Assembly (NCBI GenBank): GCA_026419705.1
Contig: JANZYY010000021.1
Span: 1-20,153, forward strand
Source: Fischerella sp.
GTDB lineage: Bacteria > Cyanobacteriota > Cyanobacteriia > Cyanobacteriales > Nostocaceae
Reading direction: 5' to 3'
DNA length: 20,153 nt
This document shows positions 7,881 to 15,738 of this stretch, piece by piece (within the stretch, counting starts at the first letter, position 1; each line of letters begins with the position of its first letter). The notes below the pieces were generated by a model, which saw nothing but the letters and a program-made list of their open reading frames with translations, made no database searches and was not told the origin of the DNA. The translations under genes and the position numbers were made by a program.

Positions 7881-8084
7881 AGTTGGTAAAAGCGGAATTG
7901 GTTTCTGACACCGGATCTTTGCATCAAGGCTGTTAGCGGCGATCGCCACTAGCAACATATGAAACAATACAGTCCAGTTAAGGTTTCGATCCACTCCTTT
8001 TAGATGCAAGTCTTGAAATGATAAACTTGCCTTGGTGTGTTAGTGTCTTTGTGGTGAAAAAGATCATCAAGTCTTAATAATTTT

Positions 8085-8105
8085 AGGGTGGATAATCTCC
8101 ACCCT
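8085..8105. terminator. Hairpin between convergent genes
   Basis: AGGGTGGA (8085-8092) pairs perfectly with TCCACCCT (8098-8105) around TAATC. It lies 39 bp past the stop of the minus-strand coiled-coil gene and also downstream of the convergent + strand gene, so it may end transcription from either side. T runs are weak in both directions. The remaining spacer (7881-8084) shows only one HIP1 site at 7939. Confidence 0.6.
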
Positions 8106-8143
8106 CTGATTAGCGAGTTAACATTTTTTATTTAACTGCTTTA

Positions 8144-8923
8144 TCATTTATCATTCGGTTCTTTTTCTTTTAACCAGTCAGCAACAGACAAAAATAACTC
8201 CCTCAAGATTTGTCGTACCTGACGTTCTTTTCTTGCTATTAAGGTACCGGCCTCACCAAGCTTTTCTTCGACCTGGGAGTGCTTCTGTTGTAACTGTACA
8301 ACTACTTCTTCAGCTTGTGGTCGAGCTTTTTGCAACCAGTCTTTAGCCTGATCTAGATAATCTTTAACCTCTTCAGAACGCCCTCCGTAGCGTGCAGCCA
8401 AATTGGCTCGCACAATTGCTAGTTGTGCTTGTAATTGGGCGTAGCGTTTCTTTAATAAAGCTACTTCTTCGCTATTTTGGATTGCATTGATGGCAGAATC
8501 GATAGCAGTTTTGGTTTCAGTAGTTTTTTCTCTACCAGTCTCTTGAATTTCTGCTAAAATTCCATCAACTTCTTGTTGAATTTTATTTTCTTCTTCATCT
8601 AGTTTTGCTTGTAATTGTTTAACTTCTGCCTGGGTTTTAGCAATAGATTCATGGCGTTTACTATTAACAGCTTCCAATGCTCCTTCAATTGAAGCCGTCA
8701 CTTCTTCTTTAAATTCGCTACCTTTGGCTTGCAAGTTCTCAACTACAGTAGAGATGGCATCTCTAACAATAGTCCGAAGTTCACTGGAGCCTTCTTTAAA
8801 TTCAGAAATAACCTGAGAAACTGCGGATTTGACAATCTCACGAATTCGCTCTGCTCTTAATTGTCCAGTTTCTTTTGCTTGTTGGAGGTCAGTTTTAATT
8901 CGCTCTTTGATATTGTTAGACAT
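8144..8923 (-). CDS. Hypothetical coiled-coil protein, LEA/apolipoprotein-like
   Basis: 259 residues, soluble, rich in Glu, Lys, Gln and Ala, almost entirely predicted helix. The N-terminal half (1-95) has repeated amphipathic segments such as AERIREIVKSAVSQVISEFK and IVRDAISTVVENLQAKGSEF. Residues 98-200 form a heptad-rich coiled coil (AEVKQLQAKLDEEENKIQQE). The C-terminal part has YLDQAKDWLQKARPQAEEVV and ends in ELFLSVADWLKEKE. There is no signal peptide, membrane segment, cysteine or catalytic motif. I do not recognise a named family. The repeat pattern resembles LEA or apolipoprotein-type membrane- or protein-protecting helices. Neighbouring small membrane proteins make an envelope-stress role plausible but unproven. 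Confidence 0.8.
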   Translation of the reverse strand: MSNNIKERIKTDLQQAKETGQLRAERIREIVKSAVSQVISEFKEGSSELRTIVRDAISTVVENLQAKGSEFKEEVTASIEGALEAVNSKRHESIAKTQAEVKQLQAKLDEEENKIQQEVDGILAEIQETGREKTTETKTAIDSAINAIQNSEEVALLKKRYAQLQAQLAIVRANLAARYGGRSEEVKDYLDQAKDWLQKARPQAEEVVVQLQQKHSQVEEKLGEAGTLIARKERQVRQILRELFLSVADWLKEKEPNDK

Positions 8924-9254
8924 CTTTTAGATAGGCTTGGATTTAACTAATTTGGATAGAAATTCATAGGAAGGCTATGCCACACTGCTATTGTGGCGCA
9001 TGCTTTTCTGAAGCAGTACTTCCTTTAGATAGAAAATCACTAATTCAAAAACAGCTTATTTCCAAAGACATAGATCCATAAAACTGAAAATACCTGTATT
9101 TAAGCTGCTAACAGCAGTCTCGAGTAGCACAATGGAATACGAGTAGGGTTCAACCTATATGAACCAGGTTGAAAGATGGTAAGTTGCAATTGGTGCAAGA
9201 TAATGAATATGTATGCATCAACTATGTGCTTAGCGATCGCTTGATTTATCTTCC
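8924..9254. other. Divergent intergenic region with several inverted repeats
   Basis: It should carry promoters for the coiled-coil gene (minus) and the cytochrome gene (plus). Inverted repeats seen: GCCACA with TGTGGC (8979-8984 and 8992-8997, extendable through ATGC/GCAT), CTGCT-AA-CAGCAG near 9102-9116, and GGTTCA with TGAACC (9147-9152 and 9160-9165). The last overlaps a second possible stem, CAACCT with AGGTTG (9151-9156 and 9166-9171). A HIP1 site is at 9233. No protein-coding gene is supported. Confidence 0.5.
9147..9171 (+). promoter_or_regulatory. Overlapping, mutually exclusive stems ahead of the cytochrome gene
   Basis: GGTTCA (9147-9152) can pair with TGAACC (9160-9165), or CAACCT (9151-9156) with AGGTTG (9166-9171). 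The two stems share bases and cannot form together. They sit 84-108 bp upstream of the start codon, probably in the leader or promoter. They could be a DNA operator or an RNA switch. There is no direct evidence for either. Confidence 0.35.
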
Positions 9255-9596
9255 ATGTACGCAAAAATCGCTATAAAATTCATATTGTTAATACTGACTC
9301 TGTTAACTATGACTTTTATCCAGCCAGCACTGGCTGCAGATACAGCCAATGGTGCAAAAATCTTTCAAGTTCATTGTGCTGGTTGTCATATCAACGGTGG
9401 TAATATTGTTCGGCGGGGTAAAAACTTGAAATTGAAAGCACTAAAAAAATATGGCGTCGATTCCATAGAGGGGATTTCCTCTATTGTTACCAACGGTAGA
9501 AATAACATGTCTGCCTACAAAGATCGCCTCAGTCAGCAAGAAATACAAGACGTTGCGGCCTACGTACTCGAACAAGCCGAAAAAGGTTGGCGTTAA
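9255..9596 (+). CDS. Cytochrome c6-family protein, probably c6B/c6C type
   Basis: 113 residues with a signal peptide (hydrophobic 7-22, cleavage likely after PALA, residue 27), giving an 86-residue lumenal mature protein, the usual c6 size. Heme is attached through CAGCH at 41-45 with His45 as axial ligand. Met85 in NNMSAY is the likely second ligand, and VAAYVLEQAEKGWR is the c6 C-terminus. In canonical c6 the residue before VTNG is a conserved Gln that raises the redox potential. Here it is Ile77 (SSIVTNG), as reported for the c6-like c6A/B/C groups, whose potentials are lower. MPAF of classical c6 is MSAY. The Arg/Lys-rich NIVRRGKNLKLKALKKYG also differs from typical c6. It is therefore probably not the main photosystem I donor. 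A weak ribosome binding site precedes ATG. Confidence 0.88.
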   Translation: MYAKIAIKFILLILTLLTMTFIQPALAADTANGAKIFQVHCAGCHINGGNIVRRGKNLKLKALKKYGVDSIEGISSIVTNGRNNMSAYKDRLSQQEIQDVAAYVLEQAEKGWR

Positions 9597-9613
9597 AAGT
9601 AGCTTTATTTGTG

Positions 9614-9716
9614 GGCGTTGCATTCCATGGGGATGAACAATGAACCACCAAGACGCTAAGAACACCAAGAATTGAGTTTTTCAATGAAAAGAGAAAATAA
9701 TTGTCTCTGCAACGCC
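9614..9716. repeat. 103-bp block bounded by a 9-bp inverted repeat
   Basis: GGCGTTGCA (9614-9622) and TGCAACGCC (9708-9716) are exact inverted copies starting 18 bp after the cytochrome stop. The interior contains the dispersed word GAACCACCAAGACGCTAAGA (9642-9661), continuing ACACCAAGA, with an internal near-repeat of CCAAGA. Similar words are common intergenic repeats in cyanobacteria. Whether the bounded block is a miniature mobile element or a chance pairing is open. Confidence 0.45.
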
Positions 9717-9737
9717 TATTTTTGAGATATTGCGTCT

Positions 9738-9790
9738 ATTAGTTGTTTTTTTGAGTCACAACAAACAACACCAACACACAACAACCAACA
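9738..9790. repeat. C/A-rich half of the dispersed AACAACCAACA repeat
   Basis: CACAACAAACAACACCAACA followed by CACAACAACCAACAG lies directly before the aldo/keto reductase start. It matches the C/A-rich arm at 2962-2993 and probably forms most of the leader of the reductase mRNA. No Shine-Dalgarno is visible near the start, so the repeat may have displaced the original leader (inference). Confidence 0.55.
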
Positions 9791-9800
9791 GCTATCGAAA

Positions 9801-10820
9801 ATGAACTTACCCGTATCAAGCCGTCTGCAATTCACTCCTGATTTAAATATTTGCCGAGTCTTAAACGGTATGTGGCAAGTATCTGGCGCACATGGACGCA
9901 TTAACCCCACTGCTGCTATCCAGAGTATGTTTCAATATATGGATGCGGGCTTTACTACATGGGATTTAGCCGATCATTATGATCCAGCAGAAGACTTGAT
10001 GGGCGAGTTTCGGCGTCAAGTAATTGCTAAGCGTACTAAAGAGGCTTTATCTAACATTCAAGCCTTCACAAAATGGGTTCCTCGTCCAGGAAAAATGACT
10101 AAAAAAATCGTCGAGGAAAATATTAGTATCTCCCTAAAAAGAATGAATGTTGATTCGTTAGATTTGATGCAGTTCCATTGGTGGGAGTATCGAGATACAA
10201 ACTACCTCGATGCTCTCAAATACATGACAGAACTGCAAACTGAGGGCAAAATCAAATATTTAGCTTTAACTAACTTTGATACGGAACATTTGCAAATTAT
10301 CACTGACGCAGATATCAAGATAGTTTCTAATCAAGTACAATTTTCCATAATTGACCGCCGCCCGGAAGTAAACATGATTCGTTTTTGTCAAGAAAATAAT
10401 ATAAAACTTTTTACCTACGGTACAGTTTGCGGTGGTTTCTTATCAGAAAAATATCTTGGAAAACCTGAACCCGCTGCTTTTCAACTTGATACTGCTAGCC
10501 TCAGAAAATACAAGAACATGATAGACGCTTGGGGCGGCTGGAATTTATTTCAAGAATTACTTTCTACTCTCAAGCAAATTGCTGAAAAGCATAAAGTCAG
10601 TATCTCTAACGTAGCAATACGTTACATCTTGGATAAGCCATCTGTAGCAGGTGTAATTGTTGGGACAAGACTTGGCATATCGGAACATATTGCAGATAAC
10701 GCGAGAGTATTTCAATTCTCTCTCGATACAGAAGATTTAAATAATATAGATTTCATATCGAGCAAATCACGAAATTTGTATGATTTAATCGGTGACTGTG
10801 GTGACGAGTATCGCAAATAG
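9801..10820 (+). CDS. Aldo/keto reductase family oxidoreductase
   Basis: 339 residues, cytoplasmic TIM-barrel NAD(P)H-dependent carbonyl reductase. The catalytic tetrad is visible: Asp55 and Tyr60 in WDLADHYDPAEDLMG, Lys91 in AFTKW, and His126 in LDLMQFHWW. Family features continue with LTNFDTEHL, VSNQVQFSIIDRRPE, TYGTVCGGFLSEKYLG and the C-terminal cofactor region SVAGVIVGTRLGISEHIADN. The substrate cannot be read from sequence. The DHYDPAE variant and long helical insert (AWGGWNLFQELLSTLKQ) fit the group of aldo/keto reductases close to L-fucose/D-arabinose dehydrogenase-like enzymes. It stands alone after a repeat-rich leader. It is followed by a weak hairpin TTAGGA/TCCTAA (10848-10867), then the convergent large gene. 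Confidence 0.93.
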   Translation: MNLPVSSRLQFTPDLNICRVLNGMWQVSGAHGRINPTAAIQSMFQYMDAGFTTWDLADHYDPAEDLMGEFRRQVIAKRTKEALSNIQAFTKWVPRPGKMTKKIVEENISISLKRMNVDSLDLMQFHWWEYRDTNYLDALKYMTELQTEGKIKYLALTNFDTEHLQIITDADIKIVSNQVQFSIIDRRPEVNMIRFCQENNIKLFTYGTVCGGFLSEKYLGKPEPAAFQLDTASLRKYKNMIDAWGGWNLFQELLSTLKQIAEKHKVSISNVAIRYILDKPSVAGVIVGTRLGISEHIADNARVFQFSLDTEDLNNIDFISSKSRNLYDLIGDCGDEYRK

Positions 10821-10955
10821 ACATGATTGATGATTGGATACTGGGTGTTAGGATTTTTAATTCCTAATTGCCAGTTCCTGGTTCTGTGTGTATCTGTGGT
10901 CGATTTGCAAATTTAGATTTACAAATTTAATTTCCACCATGTGGAAAACAGAAAA

Positions 10956-10985
10956 AATACCGGAGTTGAATTTAACTCCAGTATT
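10956..10985 (-). terminator. Rho-independent terminator of the 1517-aa gene
   Basis: AATACCGGAGTT (10956-10967) pairs with AACTCCAGTATT (10974-10985) with one G-U type mismatch and a 6-nt loop. Upstream on the + strand is AAAAAA (10952-10957), so on the minus strand the hairpin is followed by a T run, as expected for a terminator 25 bp past the stop codon at 11011. A second small stem, TTTCCAC with GTGGAAA, lies just beyond (10931-10946). Confidence 0.8.
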
Positions 10986-11010
10986 TGTTGCGATCTAATG
11001 AATTGACATC

Positions 11011-14000
11011 TTACGGTGTTGGATTAAATACAATATCCACCCAGTAGTTACTAGCAGCATAGGAGGAAGTGGGGAAAGCGGGGTTGGCAGTATAGGTGTA
11101 AACACCATTACCACCGCTGGCACCGTCAGCTAATGCATGTAGTGGCGGTTTATCTACTGCAGAAGTAAAGTAATTCTCGGTGACAGAGTACTTGCCAACA
11201 TTAGTGTGGTAGGAAGCCACATAGACGGTGTTGGCGGTAATGGACACAGGAGTAGTAAAGTTCACCTGTTGCCAGCCAGAAGCGGTCTCGTTGGTAAAGG
11301 TTGCCCGTGCTAGTTGCGTGCCAGTGCTGCTCCAGAGAGTAGCAACGTGGGTACCGGTGTTTTGCGGACCTTTGTAAAAACGGATGCCAGTAATTTGACC
11401 GTTGACGTCGGAGCGGAATTTCACTCCCAATTCCACTGCTGCTGTATCTGGGTCTGTGACGATCGCCGGCGTGGCGCTATCATCCCAGATACTAATTGCT
11501 GATGTGGCAGTTGTTGTAAACGACCAGGTGTAGTTCGCCCCCAGGGCATTTCCTGCCAGGTCTTTGACTCCGTTGGCACCGCCTTTGACAGTTGCTGTGT
11601 AGGTGGTGGAAGTTGCGAGCGGATTGCTGGGTGTGAGGCTGGCTGTGCGGCTAGCAGCATCATAGCTAACTGTTGCGGTGACTGGGTTATTACTGCCATC
11701 GCGCAACTCGAAGGTATTGGTGTTAATTGTTGCCGCGTCCATTGCCTCGTCAAAGGTGGCTTTGACAGTGGTATTTGTACTGACGTTTGTTGCTCCGCTT
11801 GTCGGAGTTGTTGAACTCACCGTTGGCGGAGTTGTATCTGAACCTGTATTAGTAGTGAAAACTACATCTACCCAGTAGTTGCTAGATTGGTATGTGTCGG
11901 TTGGGAAGCCGCCAGTGCCGTACTTGTAAACACCGTTACCTCCACTCTGACCGTCACGCAGGGCATGTAGCGGACCATTATCAACTCCAGAACTGGCAAA
12001 GTAATTATTGTTAATAGCGTATCTACCGGAAGTGGTGTGATAGGAAGCTATGTACACGGTGTTAGCATTAATTGCTACTGGTTGAGCAAAGTTCACTTGT
12101 TGCCAACCAGTGGCAGTCTCACCACTGAATGTGGCACTTGCTAATAAATTGCCGTTGCTATCCCATAGTTTGCCTGTGTGCGTACCTGTATTGCCGCTGC
12201 CCTTATAAAACCTGATGCCAGTGAAATAGCCGTTGAGATCGGAGCGGAATTTCACACCTAATTCTACAGCATTAGGATCGTTAACTGACGCATTCGCTGG
12301 AGTTGTAGAAGGACTCCAAATGGTACACGGCTGCGAAGAGCAAAGTGGTGCTGCTGTAGTGAAAGACCAGCTAACGTCTGCTGCTAGGGCATTTCCAGCT
12401 TGATCTTTGACTGTTCCAGCTTTGAGGATAGCATTATAGGTTGTGTTACCTGCTAATACGGAGTTTGGTTTCAGCTTGGCGGTGCGAGTTGTGGCATCAT
12501 AACTGAAGGTCGCGGCTACCAGATTATTGCTGCCATCGCGCAGTTCAAAGGTGTTAGCATTAATCGTTGCTGGGTCGATCGCTTCATTGAAAGTTGCTGC
12601 GATCGTTGCTCCTACACTGACGTTGGTTGCTCCATTAGCCGGAGATGTAGAACTAACGGTGGGAGCTGTGGTATCTGGAGTGTATGCAGCAACGTAGTTG
12701 CCAGCATCGCCAGGGAAGGTAGCATACTCAACTCCTTTGATCCCTTCTGTTGTATAAGTAACTGAGCTACCATTGCGCGTAATGCTGCTGAGAATACCAT
12801 TAGCAGAGCGGATGGGCAGCATTGCCTGCAACCCGTTTGCACCCGTACCTTTGCTAATGCCAAAGTTGAGAGTATTGTTACTCCATGACAGCGAATCAAA
12901 GGAAGAACTATTGCGACCGTCTAGCCAGGTCAACAACTGACGGGCGGAAATAACTGGGACGCCACGGGTTTTGGCAGAGTTGACTACTGCATCAGATACT
13001 TCTTGGCTGCTTGGCTGGTTAGAGTCGGTATGAGAATTGACATTAAATACACCGTAATATCCCTCAGAACCCAGTGCTCGGTCGAGGAGAGTATTGATGT
13101 TATAGGGATATGATTGTCCTGATTCATCAGTCATTTGGGTAGCTGCCCCATAAACATCGAGAATTGTACCGTCAGTCTTGGCAAACCGCATTGGCATACC
13201 ACTACCAGTGAAGAATCCTGGACGGTCTTGAACCCAATTTGGCGGCCAGTAGTAATAGGTGGTGTCGAGGCGTATTCCTTTACTTAATTCCACTTCTGCT
13301 GCAGTGGACCAGTCACTCCACACCAAACAGTGATGTCTTTGAGTGACCGGGGCAGGTATGCTTGTGTATTTGGCGGCAAACTGGCTGAGTTGCTGAGTGT
13401 AGTCATTATCTAGTGAAGAAGCATTATAATCGCTACAGCCAGTATTTACATGTAATGCAATTTCAAAGCCATCGTTGTTGTAGCTGGCTGCTTGGGTATT
13501 GGTCAGACCAGCGCTGGGATAGATGTATGAAGTACCCCGAATACATTCCCAATCGTCTACTGAACAACCAGGTGAACTTTGTGATTTGAATCGGTCAAAG
13601 CGAGTAGCGGTATTACTGGGTCCGGCTCCATGATCGTCACCTGTCATAAGTACAACAGCTTTTTTGCCGCGCGGGAAATACCAAAAACGCGGTAGCGGTT
13701 TCTTAGCTAGGTTCATCTTAAGAATCAGGTTTGCCAGCAGACGCTGTTGCTCGTCAGCTTGGGGAATGGCAACCTTATCCAGGTTTACCCAGTCTTGGTC
13801 AGAAGAGGTAACGGAACCACAATCATTTGGACCATTGTAGAACATATCATCAGAGCGAATTGGTAAACAACCATCTCGCTCTTGCCCTGCCCAAGCGGTA
13901 TTACCTTGGCGGGTGTAGACGATGGAACGGGCTAGGTCGTAAGTAAATGCGGCTGCTTGACCACCGTTGCTACCAACGCTACGCAGTGTGACCGCTGGGT

Positions 14001-15564
14001 TGTTAGTTGCTGTTGTTGCATTAGTGTAAAGGTTAGCCAGACTAGAAGCGCCGTTGAGGGTGTAGCGATCGGCTGTACCGTGGAACTGAATGGTCTGGTT
14101 GACAATGCCATTGCCAGGATTTTTGGAGGTATCCACGAGCAAGTAACCATTCGAGAGGGTGCTCCCTGCATCTGTGAGACCTAGCAAGTTAGCAAGCTGC
14201 TTGTCAGGGCGCATGGCGATTAAATTGCCGCCACTGTTCACCCAGTCGCTAAAAATTGTCACTTGTGCCGGGGTGAGGGTTGTTTCTGCAAGGATGACCA
14301 GATCGTAGTTGGCTAGTGTTCCTGCACTAACTGCTGAAATATCGCTGACGTTGAAGTAGTTAAGTCCTTCATTGCGTAAAATCTCGGCGTAGTAGTCGCT
14401 AAATTTATTGGTGGAGCTTGTTACGACCAAGATTGGACCGCCTGGAGGTGGTTGTATAGCTGCAATGACTGTCCGATCGAAAGAACTAACAGTCGCTTCG
14501 TTGAACGAAGGACTGGTCTTTTCTACTTTTAAAGCTTTTTGTCGTTGGGCTTGTTGGTTTTGTTTTTGTTTCTTGGGTACTTTGATCGTTCTTTTCAGTT
14601 GCTCTTTTGCTACATCAAACAGAACGACACCTTCTTCGTCTGCACTGACTAAGGTGTTTTCATCTGTTGGACTAATGGCGATCGCTTTAATCTTTCTGTT
14701 ATTTCCCTGAAGGATTCTCAGTGGTTTACCATTTGCTACATTCCATCGAAAAATCTTGTTGTCACTGGCAGCAAATAAGGTTTTTCCGTTCTTGCTAAAA
14801 GCTAATGCCTTTATCTGACCGGTTGGACCGCTCAGATTTTGGAGTTGTAAGCCGGTTTTTGCATCCCAAATTCGGATGCTTTTGTCAGTACTTCCACTAG
14901 CTATGAGTGTTCCATCCGCATTAATCGCGACTGCGGTAACATTATCAGAGTGTCCGCGTAAAGTCTGAAGTACTTGACCTGTTTTGACGTTTGAGACGAT
15001 GACGCGATCGTCGTCGCCTCCACTAACCAAAATCTCCCCATTTTTACTGAAGGCGAGAGCGTTGACAAAGTTACGATGTGCTCTCAAACATCTGAGTAGT
15101 TCGCCAGAATCATTCCATAGACAAATTCTAGAATCTTCGCCTGCTGTTGCTACGGTAGTACCATCTGGACTGTAGGCAAGTGTCTTAATTGGATGCTCGT
15201 GCTCTTGAAGGAGCTTAATTTCTTTTCCTGTTGCTAAATCCCAAATTCTAGCTTTGCTACTCCTACCAGCACTTGCCAATTTTTTGGGATTTTTAGGGTT
15301 GAAGGCAACCCCGGTAATGGGTAAATTCTCGTCTTCTGCTGATAAGGTTTGAGTTGGTGTTCCAGTTGCTGCATCTGCTACCACCACCTGACCATCTGCA
15401 GTTGCACTGGCTATGGACTTTCCATCTGAACTAATGTCCACCGCTTCAATTGCAGCAGTTTGGGCGACTTCCTGAGCTGTTGTATAAGTTGTAGCGTGAC
15501 CCAGGAAGAATATCATTAGCAAACTACAACAAAATAAAGATATGTATTTTAAAAATCGCCTCAT
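11011..15564 (-). CDS. Secreted WD40 / deacetylase-like / Ig-like / DUF4082 mosaic protein
   Basis: 1517 residues. Residues 1-31 form a signal peptide (FLKYISLFCCSLLMIFFLGH). Residues 37-328 hold seven WD40 blades (e.g. RIWDLATGKE, IRIWDAKTGLQ), a full propeller. A Gln/Lys-rich linker spans 329-350. Residues 376-460 (PILVVTSSTN...DLVILAETTLTPAQ...GGNLIAMRP) resemble a class I amidotransferase/ThuA-like Rossmann fold. Residues 634-880 resemble a NodB polysaccharide-deacetylase barrel: VVLMTGDDHG (D643/D644), IALHVNTGCSDY (H705), NVNSHTDSN. Two modules follow, each a Big_5 Ig-like domain (PTVSSTSPANGATNVS, 968-1070; second at 1247-1350) plus DUF4082 (TIWSPSTTP, 1081-1236; second at 1358-1513). 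It probably works outside the cytoplasm on glycans, but the classical deacetylase metal-binding HxxxH is not obvious, so activity is uncertain. AAAGGA precedes the ATG at about 10 bp. Confidence 0.88.
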   Translation of the reverse strand: MRRFLKYISLFCCSLLMIFFLGHATTYTTAQEVAQTAAIEAVDISSDGKSIASATADGQVVVADAATGTPTQTLSAEDENLPITGVAFNPKNPKKLASAGRSSKARIWDLATGKEIKLLQEHEHPIKTLAYSPDGTTVATAGEDSRICLWNDSGELLRCLRAHRNFVNALAFSKNGEILVSGGDDDRVIVSNVKTGQVLQTLRGHSDNVTAVAINADGTLIASGSTDKSIRIWDAKTGLQLQNLSGPTGQIKALAFSKNGKTLFAASDNKIFRWNVANGKPLRILQGNNRKIKAIAISPTDENTLVSADEEGVVLFDVAKEQLKRTIKVPKKQKQNQQAQRQKALKVEKTSPSFNEATVSSFDRTVIAAIQPPPGGPILVVTSSTNKFSDYYAEILRNEGLNYFNVSDISAVSAGTLANYDLVILAETTLTPAQVTIFSDWVNSGGNLIAMRPDKQLANLLGLTDAGSTLSNGYLLVDTSKNPGNGIVNQTIQFHGTADRYTLNGASSLANLYTNATTATNNPAVTLRSVGSNGGQAAAFTYDLARSIVYTRQGNTAWAGQERDGCLPIRSDDMFYNGPNDCGSVTSSDQDWVNLDKVAIPQADEQQRLLANLILKMNLAKKPLPRFWYFPRGKKAVVLMTGDDHGAGPSNTATRFDRFKSQSSPGCSVDDWECIRGTSYIYPSAGLTNTQAASYNNDGFEIALHVNTGCSDYNASSLDNDYTQQLSQFAAKYTSIPAPVTQRHHCLVWSDWSTAAEVELSKGIRLDTTYYYWPPNWVQDRPGFFTGSGMPMRFAKTDGTILDVYGAATQMTDESGQSYPYNINTLLDRALGSEGYYGVFNVNSHTDSNQPSSQEVSDAVVNSAKTRGVPVISARQLLTWLDGRNSSSFDSLSWSNNTLNFGISKGTGANGLQAMLPIRSANGILSSITRNGSSVTYTTEGIKGVEYATFPGDAGNYVAAYTPDTTAPTVSSTSPANGATNVSVGATIAATFNEAIDPATINANTFELRDGSNNLVAATFSYDATTRTAKLKPNSVLAGNTTYNAILKAGTVKDQAGNALAADVSWSFTTAAPLCSSQPCTIWSPSTTPANASVNDPNAVELGVKFRSDLNGYFTGIRFYKGSGNTGTHTGKLWDSNGNLLASATFSGETATGWQQVNFAQPVAINANTVYIASYHTTSGRYAINNNYFASSGVDNGPLHALRDGQSGGNGVYKYGTGGFPTDTYQSSNYWVDVVFTTNTGSDTTPPTVSSTTPTSGATNVSTNTTVKATFDEAMDAATINTNTFELRDGSNNPVTATVSYDAASRTASLTPSNPLATSTTYTATVKGGANGVKDLAGNALGANYTWSFTTTATSAISIWDDSATPAIVTDPDTAAVELGVKFRSDVNGQITGIRFYKGPQNTGTHVATLWSSTGTQLARATFTNETASGWQQVNFTTPVSITANTVYVASYHTNVGKYSVTENYFTSAVDKPPLHALADGASGGNGVYTYTANPAFPTSSYAASNYWVDIVFNPTP
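11026..12672 (-). repeat. Tandem duplication of the Big_5-DUF4082 module
   Basis: Residues 965-1236 and 1245-1513 of the mosaic protein are two copies of the same two-domain unit. Shared blocks include ATFNEAIDPATINANTFELR against ATFDEAMDAATINTNTFELR, VELGVKFRSD, GIRFYKG, TGWQQVNF/SGWQQVNF, and YWVDVVF/YWVDIVF. The copies have diverged, so the duplication is not recent. The unit probably extends the protein or multiplies a binding surface. Confidence 0.85.
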
Positions 15565-15738
15565 GCTTTTATATCCTTTCAGCTTTTTATTGCTCTGGTT
15601 GTAGTAAAAATTTCGCCATGATTGAATGTTCTGGATATTGACTAGTTACAAAGTTTTCAAAACAAATATCGCTAGGGGTAGCAATCTGTCGTAAAGCATT
15701 AGATTTCTTGCAGAAGTCGGGAAAAAAGAAGCTTGGGA

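Noticed and set aside
9140..9175. tRNA T-arm (GGGTTCAACC word)
   Set aside because: Flanking bases do not give a 5-bp T stem with a 7-nt loop, and no acceptor or anticodon stem could be found.
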